Below, piece after piece: positions 42,940 to 55,100 of a stretch of DNA of 64,000 nt. The DNA comes from Lytechinus pictus (taxonomy: Eukaryota > Echinodermata > Echinoidea > Temnopleuroida > Toxopneustidae), in the NCBI RefSeq assembly GCF_037042905.1, contig NC_087245.1:28770001-28834000 (forward strand). Direction: 5' to 3'. Each line of letters opens with the position of its first letter. Positions within the stretch are counted from its first letter, which is position 1. Position numbers and translations under genes: made by a program. The notes under the pieces were generated by a model, which was not told the DNA's origin, did no database searches, and saw only the letters and a list, made by a program, of their open reading frames with translations.

Positions 42940-43115
42940 TTCTGGAGCAAGGAGTTCAAATTAAATTTCAATTTGCCATCTGGCGGCTATTTTGAATGTA
43001 TGCAAATTATCACTGAAAATCGCCCAAAGTTGCCGTTTGGGCAACCAAGCTGAATTTGTTCTAGTACTCCATAGGAACATGAATCAAGAAAAAAAAACTT
43101 CATCGGAAAAAAAAA
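42940..43115 (-). repeat. Right copy of the inverted AAGATGGC-type repeat
   Basis: AGTTGCCGTTTGGGCAACCAAGCTGAATTTGTTCT at 43031-43065 is the inverse of 38992-39025, and the match extends on both sides. Copies lie about 4 kb apart around the retrotransposon relic. Confidence 0.65.
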
Positions 43116-43119
43116 ATGT

Positions 43120-45057
43120 CTAAGTTGGTGCATTGAGCCTTTGGGACTGTCACATTGAGTATTTCTTCTTCATTTTTATCTTTCTTATTCAGAATAAAAT
43201 GCATTTTTGCCCCCCCCCCCCGAAAGCGAAGCCGGGGACTTCTTTGTCTTTCCCTATATTGCCATTGTACCTTATCACCCCCTCCCATCCGTGACCGATT
43301 ATCAGTTCAAGGGCTCCGGCGGGGTGTAATCTTAATTGACATACATTTTGATGATTAACATTTTAAAACGCCTTCTAAATTAACGAGCAATGCCGTATAT
43401 GCCTAATTAATCATTTTCACGAAGATTTCATTTAACGTACGACCTAATTAGGCAAAATGGTATAGCACAATAATAGCAGACCGATCAAAAATTGTTGCCT
43501 ATATTGTCTGGGTATTCTGACAACTATAACAACGAGCCAATATCCGTTGTGCTGAGAAATTTTAATATTAAAAATTGCTTGCGGAAATCTATTCGATGAA
43601 GACAGGATCATGTAGCATATGCTTCAAATGGGTGAATATAACCATCTATACTGAAAAGTCAATACATGCTTCAGAAAGAAGTCTATTGTCGGAGTGACAC
43701 CCACCCTATACACCGTAATTGTAAAATATGTTCAAACATTTTCTTCATCAGCCAGGAAACTGGCAGACATACTGCGTTTTTCGAAATCACATTTCTCAGT
43801 TGTATTCCTGTGAAAAAATAGTGATTACCAGTCGTGGTCTTGTCAGCAGTAGATTTCCATTTTTTGATATTCATCTAATCATTGTCAAACTAGCTGTGTG
43901 TTCAACATGTTTATGTGGAATAATCACGTTTATTGAAATCGTCAAACTATATACGAATTTTTCGTAAACGGACTCAATTAATCATTTTTTAAAAGTTCAT
44001 ACATCAATATTTTGTTCAGGCAAATATTTCGTTGAAAAATAAAAAATCGTCGGTTATATTATGAATACACGATTTGAAATAATCCTGAAGAAACTCTTGT
44101 GATTATAGAAAGACATTTGTGTATATCGATATCTTTTCTTCATAATGATTGCACAATGATCGTTGATTATATCAACTTTGATAAACCACATTAAGAACAG
44201 TGCACAATCCTTGAGAGCGTTAAATCAACATTTGTCGTCTGACAAATTGTCAAGTCTGACAACTTCCCTCAATTTTGATCGACTGAGAACGCCATGTTTA
44301 TAGGGGATAAAGTATCCGACAGGCCCTTTTGTGAAAAGGTCCCCTGGTTTTCAAACGGGTGCTTTTAAAATAAACATGTTAATGATCGAATCTCTTTGTA
44401 GGTGTGTCAATGCATGAATTAAGGTGTTGATGTACGTGCATTTATGAACGACAAGACAAGTTGCTATTGACACCATTCTCCGTGATTGACATTAATTAAC
44501 ATGATGTTTTAGCAGAGGTGTCATATTCTGAATGTTCAAACAATATCGATCATCACGTACACCTCCTTTGTGGAGAATATGGCAAATCTCATTTCGGCTC
44601 GAAATTTGGATACTGTAATTTAGCGAGTTTCTGAAGAAAGAACAAATATGGAGCGATCTTAATAAAAAGGCACGGTCCTGAATAATAATATAAGGACATT
44701 CGGGTTTGAAAAAAGTTATTAAAATTTGATTCTGCCGAGGTTCATCTTCGAAATTACGCATAGCTATTTCTTTTAGTCTTTTTACGACTTTCATGATAAG
44801 ATCGAAAAGAACTAACGGGTGAAATGACAGAGGCATCATTCTGATTAAGACACTAAATTCATGTTATTTGTCCTTATGGATGCTTCTGAATAAAGATTTA
44901 AATCTTCGTATTGATACCCAAAGTCTATATTTTCTTAGGGCCGGCTGGATCACCTTGTGGTTGGTCAGCGTCAAGCTTGCATTTCACTAGTTCACATCTC
45001 CAATACTTATCCATCGATTCTGTGGACACTTATTTTTTCGTTTGTCAGCAGTGAACA
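43120..45057. other. Upstream region of the GPCR gene
   Basis: AT-rich DNA. 43195-43300 has a poly-C tract and GAAAGCGAAGCC, a repeat-like border. 44215-44340 is a copy of dispersed repeat C (CAACATTTGTCGTCTGACAAATTG...GACTGAGAACGCC...GTATCCGACAGG). No promoter element could be assigned with confidence. Confidence 0.45.
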
Positions 45058-46263
45058 ATGAAATCAAACGCAAATTCCACCTTTTCGAATGATGATAGTT
45101 ATTCTCATGATGGTAATTACGGAAGACCAGGTCACCCAACAGCATGGCTTGCTACCATTCCACTGCTTACATCTGTAATAAGTGCTGTGACCACGGTTGG
45201 CAACCTCATGGTGATTGTGGCATACTGTCGAGATCACCGCATCCGGTCAAGTGCGGCTAACCTGCTCATTTTAAATCTTGCATTCACGGACTTGACAGTG
45301 GGTGCCCTCTTGTGGCCCATCAATATCGTGTGGCTGATCAAGGACTACTGGTCATTCGGTGAAATCCTCTGTAAATTGTGGTTGGTCACTGACTACACTA
45401 TGACAGCGATGTCCGTTTTAACCATGGTCCTGATAAGTTGGGATCGGTACTGTCTGTTAGCGATGGGAGTGCAGTATCGGACAGTCCAGACTAAGAAGCG
45501 CATTGGGATCATCATCTGCGTTACATGGGCCGTCGAACTGGTTTGGTACATTTTCATGGCATTTGCGTGGAGTCCAATCACAGGACATTACGGGGTGGAT
45601 TATGCAGTCGAGTGCGACTTGGAAACGTAGACCAGTCTTGCCCCGACACTGATCCATAACACGATTCAGATATATATACCATTTGTAATCCTGATAGCAT
45701 TGAACCTTGCTGTTTATTCCAATATCAAACGGAGATCCAGAGGGATCGTTGGGCAGAGTCCTGGGAACGAATTATCCACACTTCGGGCAACTGATGGAGA
45801 TAGGTTTCAAACAGCAGCAATAAGTCTAAATGGACAAGATAGGTCTACTCGTTCTAATTCACCAAGTACATTGGCAAATGCTGCTGACGCAAAGGCCATC
45901 AAGGAAAAACCGAACGGAAGCTTATCAAACCATGAACCGCACGCCAAGGATAAGAAGGAGTTGATCTCGAAGGAACTGGCATTTGCCCGACATCGCAAAG
46001 CCGCTGTGGTTCTTGGTATCCTCGTAGGTTGTTTCCTCATCTGTTGGTTGCCTGTCCAGGTAACTAGTATAATGTACGCCATCTGTGGCAACAACTGCGT
46101 TTCCTCGCTCAGCAATGACATCACAGCCACACTCGTTTGGGGAAACTCAATGTTAAATCCATTCATCTACGCTGCCACCAATAAACATTTTTGGCGGAAC
46201 TTTCGGCGTTTTCTGCTCCTAATTGATTGCCGACCCTGTGGACGGAAGCTATGTGGAGCTTAA
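45058..46263 (+). pseudogene. Class A GPCR, biogenic-amine type, interrupted by in-frame TAG
   Basis: One frame of 401 codons plus TAA covers a full intronless seven-helix receptor. The only fault is a TAG at codon 191 (45628-45630). Hallmarks: N49 in TM1 (GNL), LAFTD78 in TM2, C105, D112 in TM3 (the amine-binding Asp), D129-R130-Y131, W157 in TM4, C186 in the second extracellular loop, P208 in TM5, CWLP (329-332) in TM6, NPFIY (367-371) in TM7, then a short Cys-containing tail (DCRPCGRKLC). The third intracellular loop is about 90 residues. A sequon NST lies in the N-terminus. DY in TM3 and ISWDRY resemble histamine H3/H4 and muscarinic-like receptors, but the ligand is not known. As written, translation would stop before TM5. 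A recent null allele, sequencing error or readthrough are all possible. Confidence 0.85.
45628..45630 (+). other. In-frame TAG in GPCR at codon 191
   Basis: It falls four codons after C186 in the second extracellular loop, at ...CDLET then TAG then TSLAPTLIHNT. Flanking codons stay in the same frame on both sides, with no indel. Confidence 0.95.
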
Positions 46264-46290
46264 CATTTGGCTATATAAATCCATTTTAAT

Positions 46291-46296
46291 AATAAA
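46291..46296 (+). terminator. Polyadenylation signal AATAAA
   Basis: AATAAA about 28 bp after the receptor TAA, suggesting a compact 3-prime UTR and that the locus has had a normal mRNA end. Confidence 0.5.
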
Positions 46297-46814
46297 AAAA
46301 AGAATGGAACTTTCCCTTTTTCCTGTAAACTTTGCTTTCATCATAGCAATTTTGCTTATGAGACATTAATCTTTCACTTAAAGCTCAATTTATTGTTAGA
46401 AGTGAAAAGAATTCTAGAAAAGTGACATGAAAAATACTAGGCCAACATAATTATATAATATTATGACTGTATTTAGCGTAAAAATCATATGCCTTGGATG
46501 TAAAAAAAGGGGTATGAGAAATCATCTAAAATTTTACACTTTTTAATTCTGAAGTATTCTGATCTAAGAAAATTAAAATCATCATTGCATTTCATTTAAA
46601 AGATTTTTTTTTCATTTCGCATTTTTTTCAAAAAAAGGTTTTAAACAACATGTTTAAAATTGTTTAACGGTTTCAAAGAATTTAAACAGATGTTTAAAAG
46701 TTTAAATATGTTGTTGTTGGGGTTACGGGTTTAAACAACGTGCTATTTGTGTGTAAGGGTGAGTGTGTGTGCATGATGTTTTTTTTTTTTATGTTTACTT
46801 TTTACATGTTTTAT

Positions 46815-48061
46815 TAAATCAGGCAGATTTGAAGATTATCTATCTCACAGAAGTCAATATGTGATGGTCAATGGTGTCAAATCCTCAATACAGCATCTCA
46901 ACTGTGGTGTCCCTCAAGGATCTGTCTTGGACCCTCTCTTGTTCCTTATATATGTCAATGATATTTATCAAATCTTCTTCTCTTCTCAAGTTTTCCCTGT
47001 TTGCCGACGATACTTGTGCACTCATGAGTAGCAGAAACAATAAAACACTTGTCTTGTCGGTAAACAGGGAAATAGCAAATTTATCTAACTGGTTCAAAGC
47101 AAATAGATTATCTCTGAATATAGCCAAAACAAACTATATTATATTTATATCAAGGAACAAGAGAGTGCCCCATGACCTATCACACATTATAATTGATAAT
47201 CTCGTAATTTCTAAATTGAAGAATATAAAATTTCTTGGAGTTACTTTTAATGAGATAATGGATTGGAGCATACGCATATCAGAACTTTGTAAATCTTTGT
47301 CTAAAAATGTTGGTATTATATACATGTATCAATTGAAATTTATATTACATTCTAATGTATTAAATATCCTTTATAGTAGCCTTATCTTGCCACATCTGAA
47401 TGATTTATATAACTATATTTGGGGTAATACATACAAATCACGCGTTCTAAAACTATATATCCTACAGAAAAATCAATCCGATTAATTACGAAGTTCCATA
47501 TGCAAAGTGCTAGTAAACCCCTTTTCAAAAAGAAGAATATTTACCTCTACATGAACTAATTACTTTAAATACTCAGTTAAAAATAAGATTTTCCTTTGAA
47601 ATATTGCAATATGTTTTCACTCAATTCAAATGTTCATTCATATGCTACTCGACAAAAAGATAATTTTCATGTTCCGGAATTGAGACTTTCTTCTTCTTTA
47701 AATTCACTAGCTATAGTCGGTAAAAAATATGGAATCAACTCCCAACTTCCCTAAAAGATTGCTCAACTGTATCCCTTTGAAAAAAAAAATGTGTAGGGCC
47801 TACTTAATGGAAAATCTATAAAATTACCAGGGTTTGTGTGTGTGGGTGTGTGTATGTTTATGTATTTGCATTTATATCTGCTGATAAAGTTTGCGTTTTG
47901 TTAGTTTTCTGTTTCTAATTGTAAATTTTGTCAATGCTATTGTTTTGGGGGCCATTCTCTATAAGCAGTTTGCTTTTTTATTAATTGCATAATTTTGTAC
48001 ACGGTATGATTTGTATTTACATATTTTCTGGTTTAATAAATTAAATTGAATTGAATTGAAA
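46815..48061 (+). pseudogene. Degraded non-LTR retrotransposon (CR1/L2/Jockey-like) 3-prime half
   Basis: 46820-46960 reads RFEDYLSHRSQYVMVNGVKSSIQHLNCGVPQGSVLDPLLFLIYVND, and in a shifted frame FSLFADDTCALMSS (FADD box), then NREIANLSNWFKANRLSLNIAKTNYIIF and FLGVTFNEIMDW. Downstream frames preserve LPTSLKDC-like C-terminal sequence. It ends AATAAATTAAATTGAATTGAATTGAA, a short 3-prime tandem repeat usual for such elements. Frameshifts make it inactive. Confidence 0.85.
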
Positions 48062-48187
48062 AAAATCCTACAATAGTTGATTTTCCTTCCTTTTGAAAAG
48101 ACATCAAATCTGATAAACAATTAATTTCATTAACATGATTAATGCAGGTTATTTGGCCCATTAGTCTTTTTTAATATGCGCAGGCCT

Positions 48188-51100
48188 CAACCGCGTAGCC
48201 AGGATCTCATTTTGGAGGCCGAGGGGCGGTAAATGCACGCGAAGCGTGCTGGACACTAACAGAGCGCGCGAAGCGCGCTCCCTACGGGGTGGGTACAGGG
48301 AGGGGGAGTTTCCCCCTCCCTTGCGAAGCGCAAAGCTTTTGGTGTTTCATAAATTAAAATGAAAAGGAGCCGTCTCTCTTGTCTCTAGTACCTATATCAG
48401 CTCCAATTCAGTTGACTATATTGTGATTTTGAACCTTGTTTTCAAAAAAGATTGTGAACGCACAAAAAAGGAATACAATGGAGGAAATTAAAATAATAAT
48501 AACCCCGCGCGAAGCGCGGAAGCTAAAGCGTTTTATCAATTTTTTGCCATGAAAAGGGTCCCGAGAAAAGGGTATTCTCAAACATATATTGAATACTTCC
48601 CTTGGAAAGATCAGATTTGATTACAAACAATTTAGCGACAGTGCATATCTTTAACTCGCAAAACAGAGGAGAAGAAGTGTATATGCCGGGAGGAAGATAT
48701 TCCTCCCCGCGCAGATCAACGAAACTCTGAAATTTCAAAGGGCGGACGTTTCATCAAATGCAGATATCTCCAATACCCCATCAAATCTAATTCAATTAAT
48801 TTTCTAAGATTATTGAACTTCATTACAAGGAAAATAGTGCGCAAAAAGTTGAAACTTCTGTGATTTATTGAAATTATATAAAAAAGGACGCCTAATTTCT
48901 TTGACTTATCCTGAAGCGCTTCGTTTTGAATTATAAATAAACTTAAGTGTTATCACAATTTCAAACTGAGGGCGCAAAACAGGACAGGAGATGAATGTGC
49001 AGGGAAATGACATGAAGTTTAATAGAATTTGATAAAAAATATTGTACTGTACTTTTTTATTTAATACGACACGAATTTTATACCTTCCTCTTTTTAAATT
49101 AGGAACCTGTTTTCCCCCAAAATTATGGTTGTTTAGTAATGAGCTGAAAAGCGTGAGAAGTTGACTTTATGGAGGTGACGGCAGAAATTGATATAAAGAT
49201 TTTACCCGCCCGGAGCCGACCCGACCAGAAGTTGCGCGATCAATTAAAAAAAAATAACTTCATATACTTCGGCTTAACCTTACTCTAATTCCATGCCCTA
49301 ATGTATACATTTGAACTTTAACTGGCAAGAAACACATATAGCTGAGGTGGAAAAACAGGGTTAGAGAAAGGATGGGGGAAACAATTGAGATCTTCAATAT
49401 TGTCATTTAACCGCGCGCAGCGCGGAAGCAAAATTCATATATAAATTTAGAGCAAAAGTGAAGGAGTTTCTCTTTTAAGAAAAAAAAAAGAATTAAAAAA
49501 AAAAACCAAAGCTACCTTTCTTCCCTTTTTTCCCTTCCCTTTTCCTTTTCTCCTCTCTTTTTTCCCTTTTTTTCTTTTTGGGGACGTTTTTTTTTTGGGT
49601 GCCAGGTAAAATTGGCAGAGGTAATAATGGCAGAGGTAAAAATGGCAGAGGTGAAAATGGCAGAAGTAAAAATGGCAGAGGTAATAATGGCAGAGGTAAA
49701 AATGGCAGAGGTAAAAATGGCAGGGGTAAAAATGGCATAGGTAAAAATGGCAGATTTAAAAATGGCAGAGGTAAAAATGGCAGAGGTAATAATGGCAGAG
49801 GTAAAAATGGCAGGGGTAAAAATGGCAGATGTAAAAATGGCAGAGGTAATAATGGCAGAGGTGAAATGGCAGGGGTTATAACGGGAGAGGTAAAAATGAG
49901 AGCTCTAGGTAAAATATGGCCAGTCTTAAACCCCCATGCAATGAATTGTCAAAAAGCCCCCGCATGTAAAATCCTGAAGATTTTTCCACATTTTAACATT
50001 GGTACAGATCCATTTAAGCAAATGACGATATAACTGTCGAAAAATATTTCCGCTTGAGTGAGCACCACTTACTTTTGAAAAGTTATTGAAAAATGGGGTG
50101 CTGGTTTGTTAAAAAGCCGAGAAAAAAAGTTTTCAATCCAAAATGAAAGGGGATTTGGTTAAGGGGGAAAATGACACAAAAATTATTTCAACTAAATGAA
50201 GTTCTTTTAGGTCAGAAAACGAATTACAACAAAAATAATAACAATTAGATAATAAACAATGTTTTTTCTTCTGTTTGAAAAATAACAGAGATTTATATCA
50301 AATCTCTACATTTTAGCATACCAAGCTAATTACCAAGAGGGTGCTGCTTATGGTGTACAAAATACCCAACAGTACTTCCGCTTCCAAGGGTTATGACCAT
50401 CAAGGCGTTTATATCATATTGGATGCAGTGGTTAAGGTTCAGGGTCTTCTTTTATGCAAAGAATCTGAACCAGACGGTCCCCCTCGATCGACCCCAAATT
50501 GGTTTACCAGTCAAAACAGGATTACTATTGATTTTCATAATCAGTTACATATTCAGTGCCAAGCCTGGGAACGCATGCTTATTGTCATTCAAATATTTAA
50601 AAAGAATAGTACAGATGACATTACAAATAAGGACATAATATTTAACCACAATCATTCGTGACAATTTCAACGTCTAAGTTTTCCCCGCTATGTTCTCTGT
50701 GTTTTTCTCCGCCCCCGTAACCCTCTCTGTCTCACCACCTCTCTTATGTCTACTCTTCCTCCTTTTTGCATCGGTAAACCTGGCAAAACTTTAGATATAA
50801 AAAACCAGCCAGACAAAAAGGAATGTTATGAAATGATGAATGAGAATAGTGCAGTTTTATTTTTCTCCTGATAAATTGAATGAAAAAAATCTGTCGTTTG
50901 ATTTCTTTTTAAAAAGCGTTCACGGTACACCTCCAACGAATTCGTAAATAGCATTGTAAGGCCGATGAAGACATAATGATGATGAAATGCCTAACCGTGA
51001 CATGCACTTCTTATTTAATGTATGTACATGCGGGGGCTTTTTGACAATTTATTGCATGGGGGTTTAAGACTGGCCATATTTTACCTAGAGCTGTCATTTT

Positions 51101-51516
51101 TACCTCTCCCATTATAACCCCTGCCATTTTACCTCTGGCATTATTACCTCTGCCATTTTTACATCTGCCATTTTTACCTCTACCATTTTTACCTCTGCCA
51201 TTTTTTTTACCTCTGCCATTTTTACCTCTGCCATTATTATCTCTGCCATTTTTACTCCTGCCATTTTTGCCTCTGCCATTTTTACCTCTGCCATTATTAC
51301 CCCTGCCATTTTTACCTCTGCCATTATTACCTCTGCCATTTTTACCTCTGCCATGTTTACATCTGCCATTTTTACCTCTGCCATTTTTACCTCTGCCATT
51401 TTTACCTCTGCCATTATTGCCTCTGCCATTATTACCTCTGCCATTTTTACACCGAGCCTTTTTTGTGGGGGGGGGGGGGGGCGACCGCCCCCACCGCCCC
51501 CCTGGCTACGCGCCTG
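48188..51516. mobile_element. hAT-type element B, copy 2 (TSD GCAGGCCT)
   Basis: Starts CAACCGCGTAGCCAGG and ends CCTGGCTACGCGCCTG as in copy 1 (12965-14436). Flanks GCAGGCCT at 48180-48187 and 51517-51524 are identical. 48188-49596 aligns with copy 1, and the last 60 bp (GACCGCCCCCACCGCCCC) match its right end. The extra 1.86 kb is foldback transposon 2. No coding capacity. Confidence 0.9.
49597..51458. mobile_element. TU-like foldback transposon 2
   Basis: Outer arms are arrays of a 15-bp unit (GGCAGAGGTAAAAAT): 49606-49905 (about 20 units) and, inverted, 51090-51450 (about 24 units). Just inside are non-repetitive inverted domains: 49899-49972 (GCTCTAGGTAAAATATGGCC...CCCCCGCATGTA) and 51024-51095. 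The centre (49973-51023) has no recognised gene. Outer repeat array plus inner domain plus unique centre is the layout I know for sea-urchin TU elements. It was inserted in a T-rich/G-rich stretch of element B, so its target duplication cannot be read safely. Confidence 0.85.
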
Positions 51517-51960
51517 GCAGGCCTATATGCATGTACATGTAACTGTCCCCCGAAATGACGTCCAAAGATATGTGTTTTATGCCCATAGTTTGATTTTATA
51601 CAAAAATACAACATCCCTTTTGAATGTCGATCACACATGTGTTGTCAATGAATAATCTTTTAACGATTTCTCTCATATGTCCGTATCGCATATTTCCATT
51701 GATCCATGTTTACATTTCTGGTCTATTCAAGCATATAGTTTCATTTTGTTTGCCAACAACGTTCGCATGTGAACGAGTTTTAAACCTACCAATTACATGA
51801 AACTCATATTAAGGCAGGACCCTGGGAACGATTTATTATTTTTTATTATACCCCGCTGCCCGACTGACAATAAACCCGATGAACTACACCCAAACGCCTC
51901 GTCATAAGGCCTTTATTTTTTTGTCATTGATTATACTAAAACGACCTTTACCGTTTAGCA

Positions 51961-52153
51961 ATGGAGTCGTCTGAAGAGCTGGATACATGGCGCTACGTTA
52001 TAATGTTAGCCAAGTTTATGATGCATTTTCTTCACAATGGACTAATAAGATCACTATCAGTTCTCATTCCCTATCTCGCCTTTCAACTGGACATGGAATA
52101 CTCAACTTCTGGATTCCTGGTTACACTGCAGGCTGGCATATACTATATCGCTT
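51961..52153 (+). CDS. Transporter exon 1
   Basis: ATG in AGCAATGG context opens MESSEELDTWRYVIML. It ends ATCGCTT/GTAAGA in phase 1. A foldback element begins about 50 bp after the donor. Confidence 0.8.
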
Positions 52154-55100
52154 GTAAGATTCTTCTCATGATTATTATTTTGAATCGAGCCTCTCTATAG
52201 CTTAGCTCCCAGTCGTGTATTCGGAATTACGATTTAAATATGAAACTAGGGCAAGTCTCGCCTGCATAGAAGAAGTGAGACATAAGGCGCCGTTTTTCCG
52301 ACGGCAGCGGCGGGGTTTTGACGGTGTCGTCCACATTGAAATCTTGACCAAGATTAGGTTTGTGAAATATCATCATCGCTTTCCAAATATATGGATCTAC
52401 AGTGCGTATACAAATTTCAAATCATGATGTCTATATTTTTTTGTTGATAGATAATCTGAAGTCTTATCTTTCAAATGCCATTAAAAATATCAGTTCGTTC
52501 ATGCTTGAGCGAACACGGAACCAAAAAAAGGCTTGCGCCAATTGGCAGAAAATGAGAAAATGCAGATCATCAGACTTCTTGCTAATGCAAACTCCCTTTT
52601 AATCTTTTTATTATCTTTGCTGTAATTTTTGAATTCTGCTGTCAAAATCCATTTACAAATCTATTCATTTACTTAAATTGTTTTGTTTGTGTCTTTTTAA
52701 TATGGTATCTTTTAGCATTGAATGTTTTTCCATAAGTAAAAACAAAAAATTGTCAACCCAAGTAAGGGGATTCGTATTATTAATGGGATAGCTTGTAATT
52801 TGATCAAATCCCTTCATTGTGGGCTGCAAATGTTTTGGTGCCTTTGAAAGACGTGAATCCTTCTGTTAGAATTAATATTGTCCTGTCAAGCGCACAATTT
52901 GACTTGTTCAAGGAATCAATGTCCCCTTGACAATAGGATTCATATCTTCCAATGCACCATAACCTTTGATGCACATAATAAAAGGATATGAATACATTAC
53001 AAGCTCTTCCATTAATAATGGATATCTCCTTGCTTAGGTTGACAATTTTTTTTCTAACTTATTTAAGAATATTCAATGCTAAAAGAAAACATATTAAAAT
53101 GAAACAAGGTGGTTTGCGAACCATAAGTCTCGCCTGATTTCGCGATAATCAAAATATGCAATATAATATTTTGACCCCTAGACAAATTTTGACCCCATCA
53201 TCCTCATGGATCACATGTAGTATTACTCAAGGATCATAGTGCCAAGTATGAACATGATTGATGCAGAAATAAAGAAATCAGAGCATGTTGAACAAAAACT
53301 TTAAAAAAGGATGGACATGACCACATATCATTTGACCTTTTGACCCCTAGACGACCTTTGACCTCATCATCCTCATGGAAAGATATGTAAAATTATCCAA
53401 TGATAATATCTACCAAGTATGAAAATAATTGATTTAGAAATAAAGAAATGAGAGCAAATTGAATAAAAACTAGCAAGAAGTCTGATGATCAATATTTTCT
53501 AATTTTCCGGCATTTGGCGCAAGCCCTTTTTTTGAACCCCTCACAAAAACGTCTTGTGTTCGCTCAAGCATGAACGAAACTCATTTTTTAAAAAGCATTT
53601 GAAAAATAAGACATCAGAACATCTAATAACATCAAAATATAAACATCATAACTTTAAACAAAATTTTGATAGACTTTTCTAAACTGTCCCTTTTTTGATA
53701 CGCACTGTATAGTGCGATTTTTTTACGAAACTTGGGAAAAAAAACAGCCATCAAATATCACTGATCAACATAAAATAGATCCATATACTTGCAAATTTAT
53801 GATGGTATTTCACAAACCTAACCTTGGTCAAGATTTCAATATTGACGACACTGTCGCATCCCCGCCGCCGCCGTCGGAAAAGCGGCGCCTATGTCTCACT
53901 TCTTCTATGCAGGTGAGACGAAAATCGCCCCAGTCTCATTTTAAATCGTAATTTGGAAAACACGACTTGGAGCTATGCTCTTGAAGGGCAGATCCATCGC
54001 TTTGCTCTGGATTGTAATCACAAACCAAGAGTAGCCGCCAGGACAGCTGCTAGCGTACAGAGGCTGAGTATTGAATCGCGTAATTCAGGCGAGAGTGCCA
54101 AAGGCGTTCATTTGTTCAATTAATTGAATATTCCACTTCCCATGATCTGAAGGAAGAAGTACCATTGAGAGGCAGCACTTTCCTCTGTAGCAATTCGCTT
54201 GTAACAGCGGCCCATTTTTTAAATAAAATGTTTATATATATATATATGTGTGTGTGTGGGTGTGGGTGTGTGTGTATATGTGTGTATACAGTATATATAT
54301 ATATATAAATATAAACTTGACACCTCACAAATCCCCAATTAGAGACAAAAATATTTCATGAACGCATAATCATTATAATTATATGGATGGAAAGAGTATC
54401 TTCTCCCAAATAATTTGATACCATATCTATGTGGTATGTCTTTACACTTTGATAATCAGTAGGTAGTTCTTTGTAGTGATGTGAATTTTGATCTGCGCCA
54501 ATGTAAGGCATGGCTGCCTTAAACTTTAACGTTGACCTAAAAAATGACGTTGACCTTACCATGTGACCTCCGACTGCAGCATATCCTGCAGGTCCAGTAC
54601 CCTTTCATACTGCCCTCTTCATTTTTCACCGGCGAACTTCTCCGCCTCGCATTCCTCACTTCCCCGGCGAAGAAAAAAAATGTACCCTTTCGCACTGACA
54701 TTTCTTCCCCGGCGAAAGTCAACGGGCGATTGCAGAACAAACGAAATAAAATTACTTCTTACCTATTACAAAAAGGTATCAAAAAATTAATTACAACATA
54801 TTTTGGAAGTATTACGATAAAACAAACAATATCACCTTGTCTTTATATTTTAGCGCATTTTATACATGTAAAAAGTGTTTTTTAATAAATATTGTTAGTA
54901 AAAAAAAATTATGTTCGAGGGTATCTACTTGGCCATATAGCATTCAGCTGAGCTTGCAACCATCGCGCGCGGAATCTCGGTACAGGGGACTTTGGGAGAG
55001 AAAAAAATTGACCTCTTACGTCATTAAAGAGGAGAAGTTCTCCGGTTTGCTTTCATACTGGCCTTTTCACCGGCGAACTTCGCCGGTGAAACAGTTTCGC

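Noticed and set aside
49493-50033. Gly/Asn/Arg-rich and Pro/Leu-rich frames over 49.5-50.0 kb, and Met-Ala-Glu repeats at 51112-51444
   Set aside because: Artefacts of the second 15-bp repeat; no independent coding signal.
50341-50661. 106-residue frame in the centre of foldback element 2
   Set aside because: No transposase motif or other domain; length is within chance for the composition.
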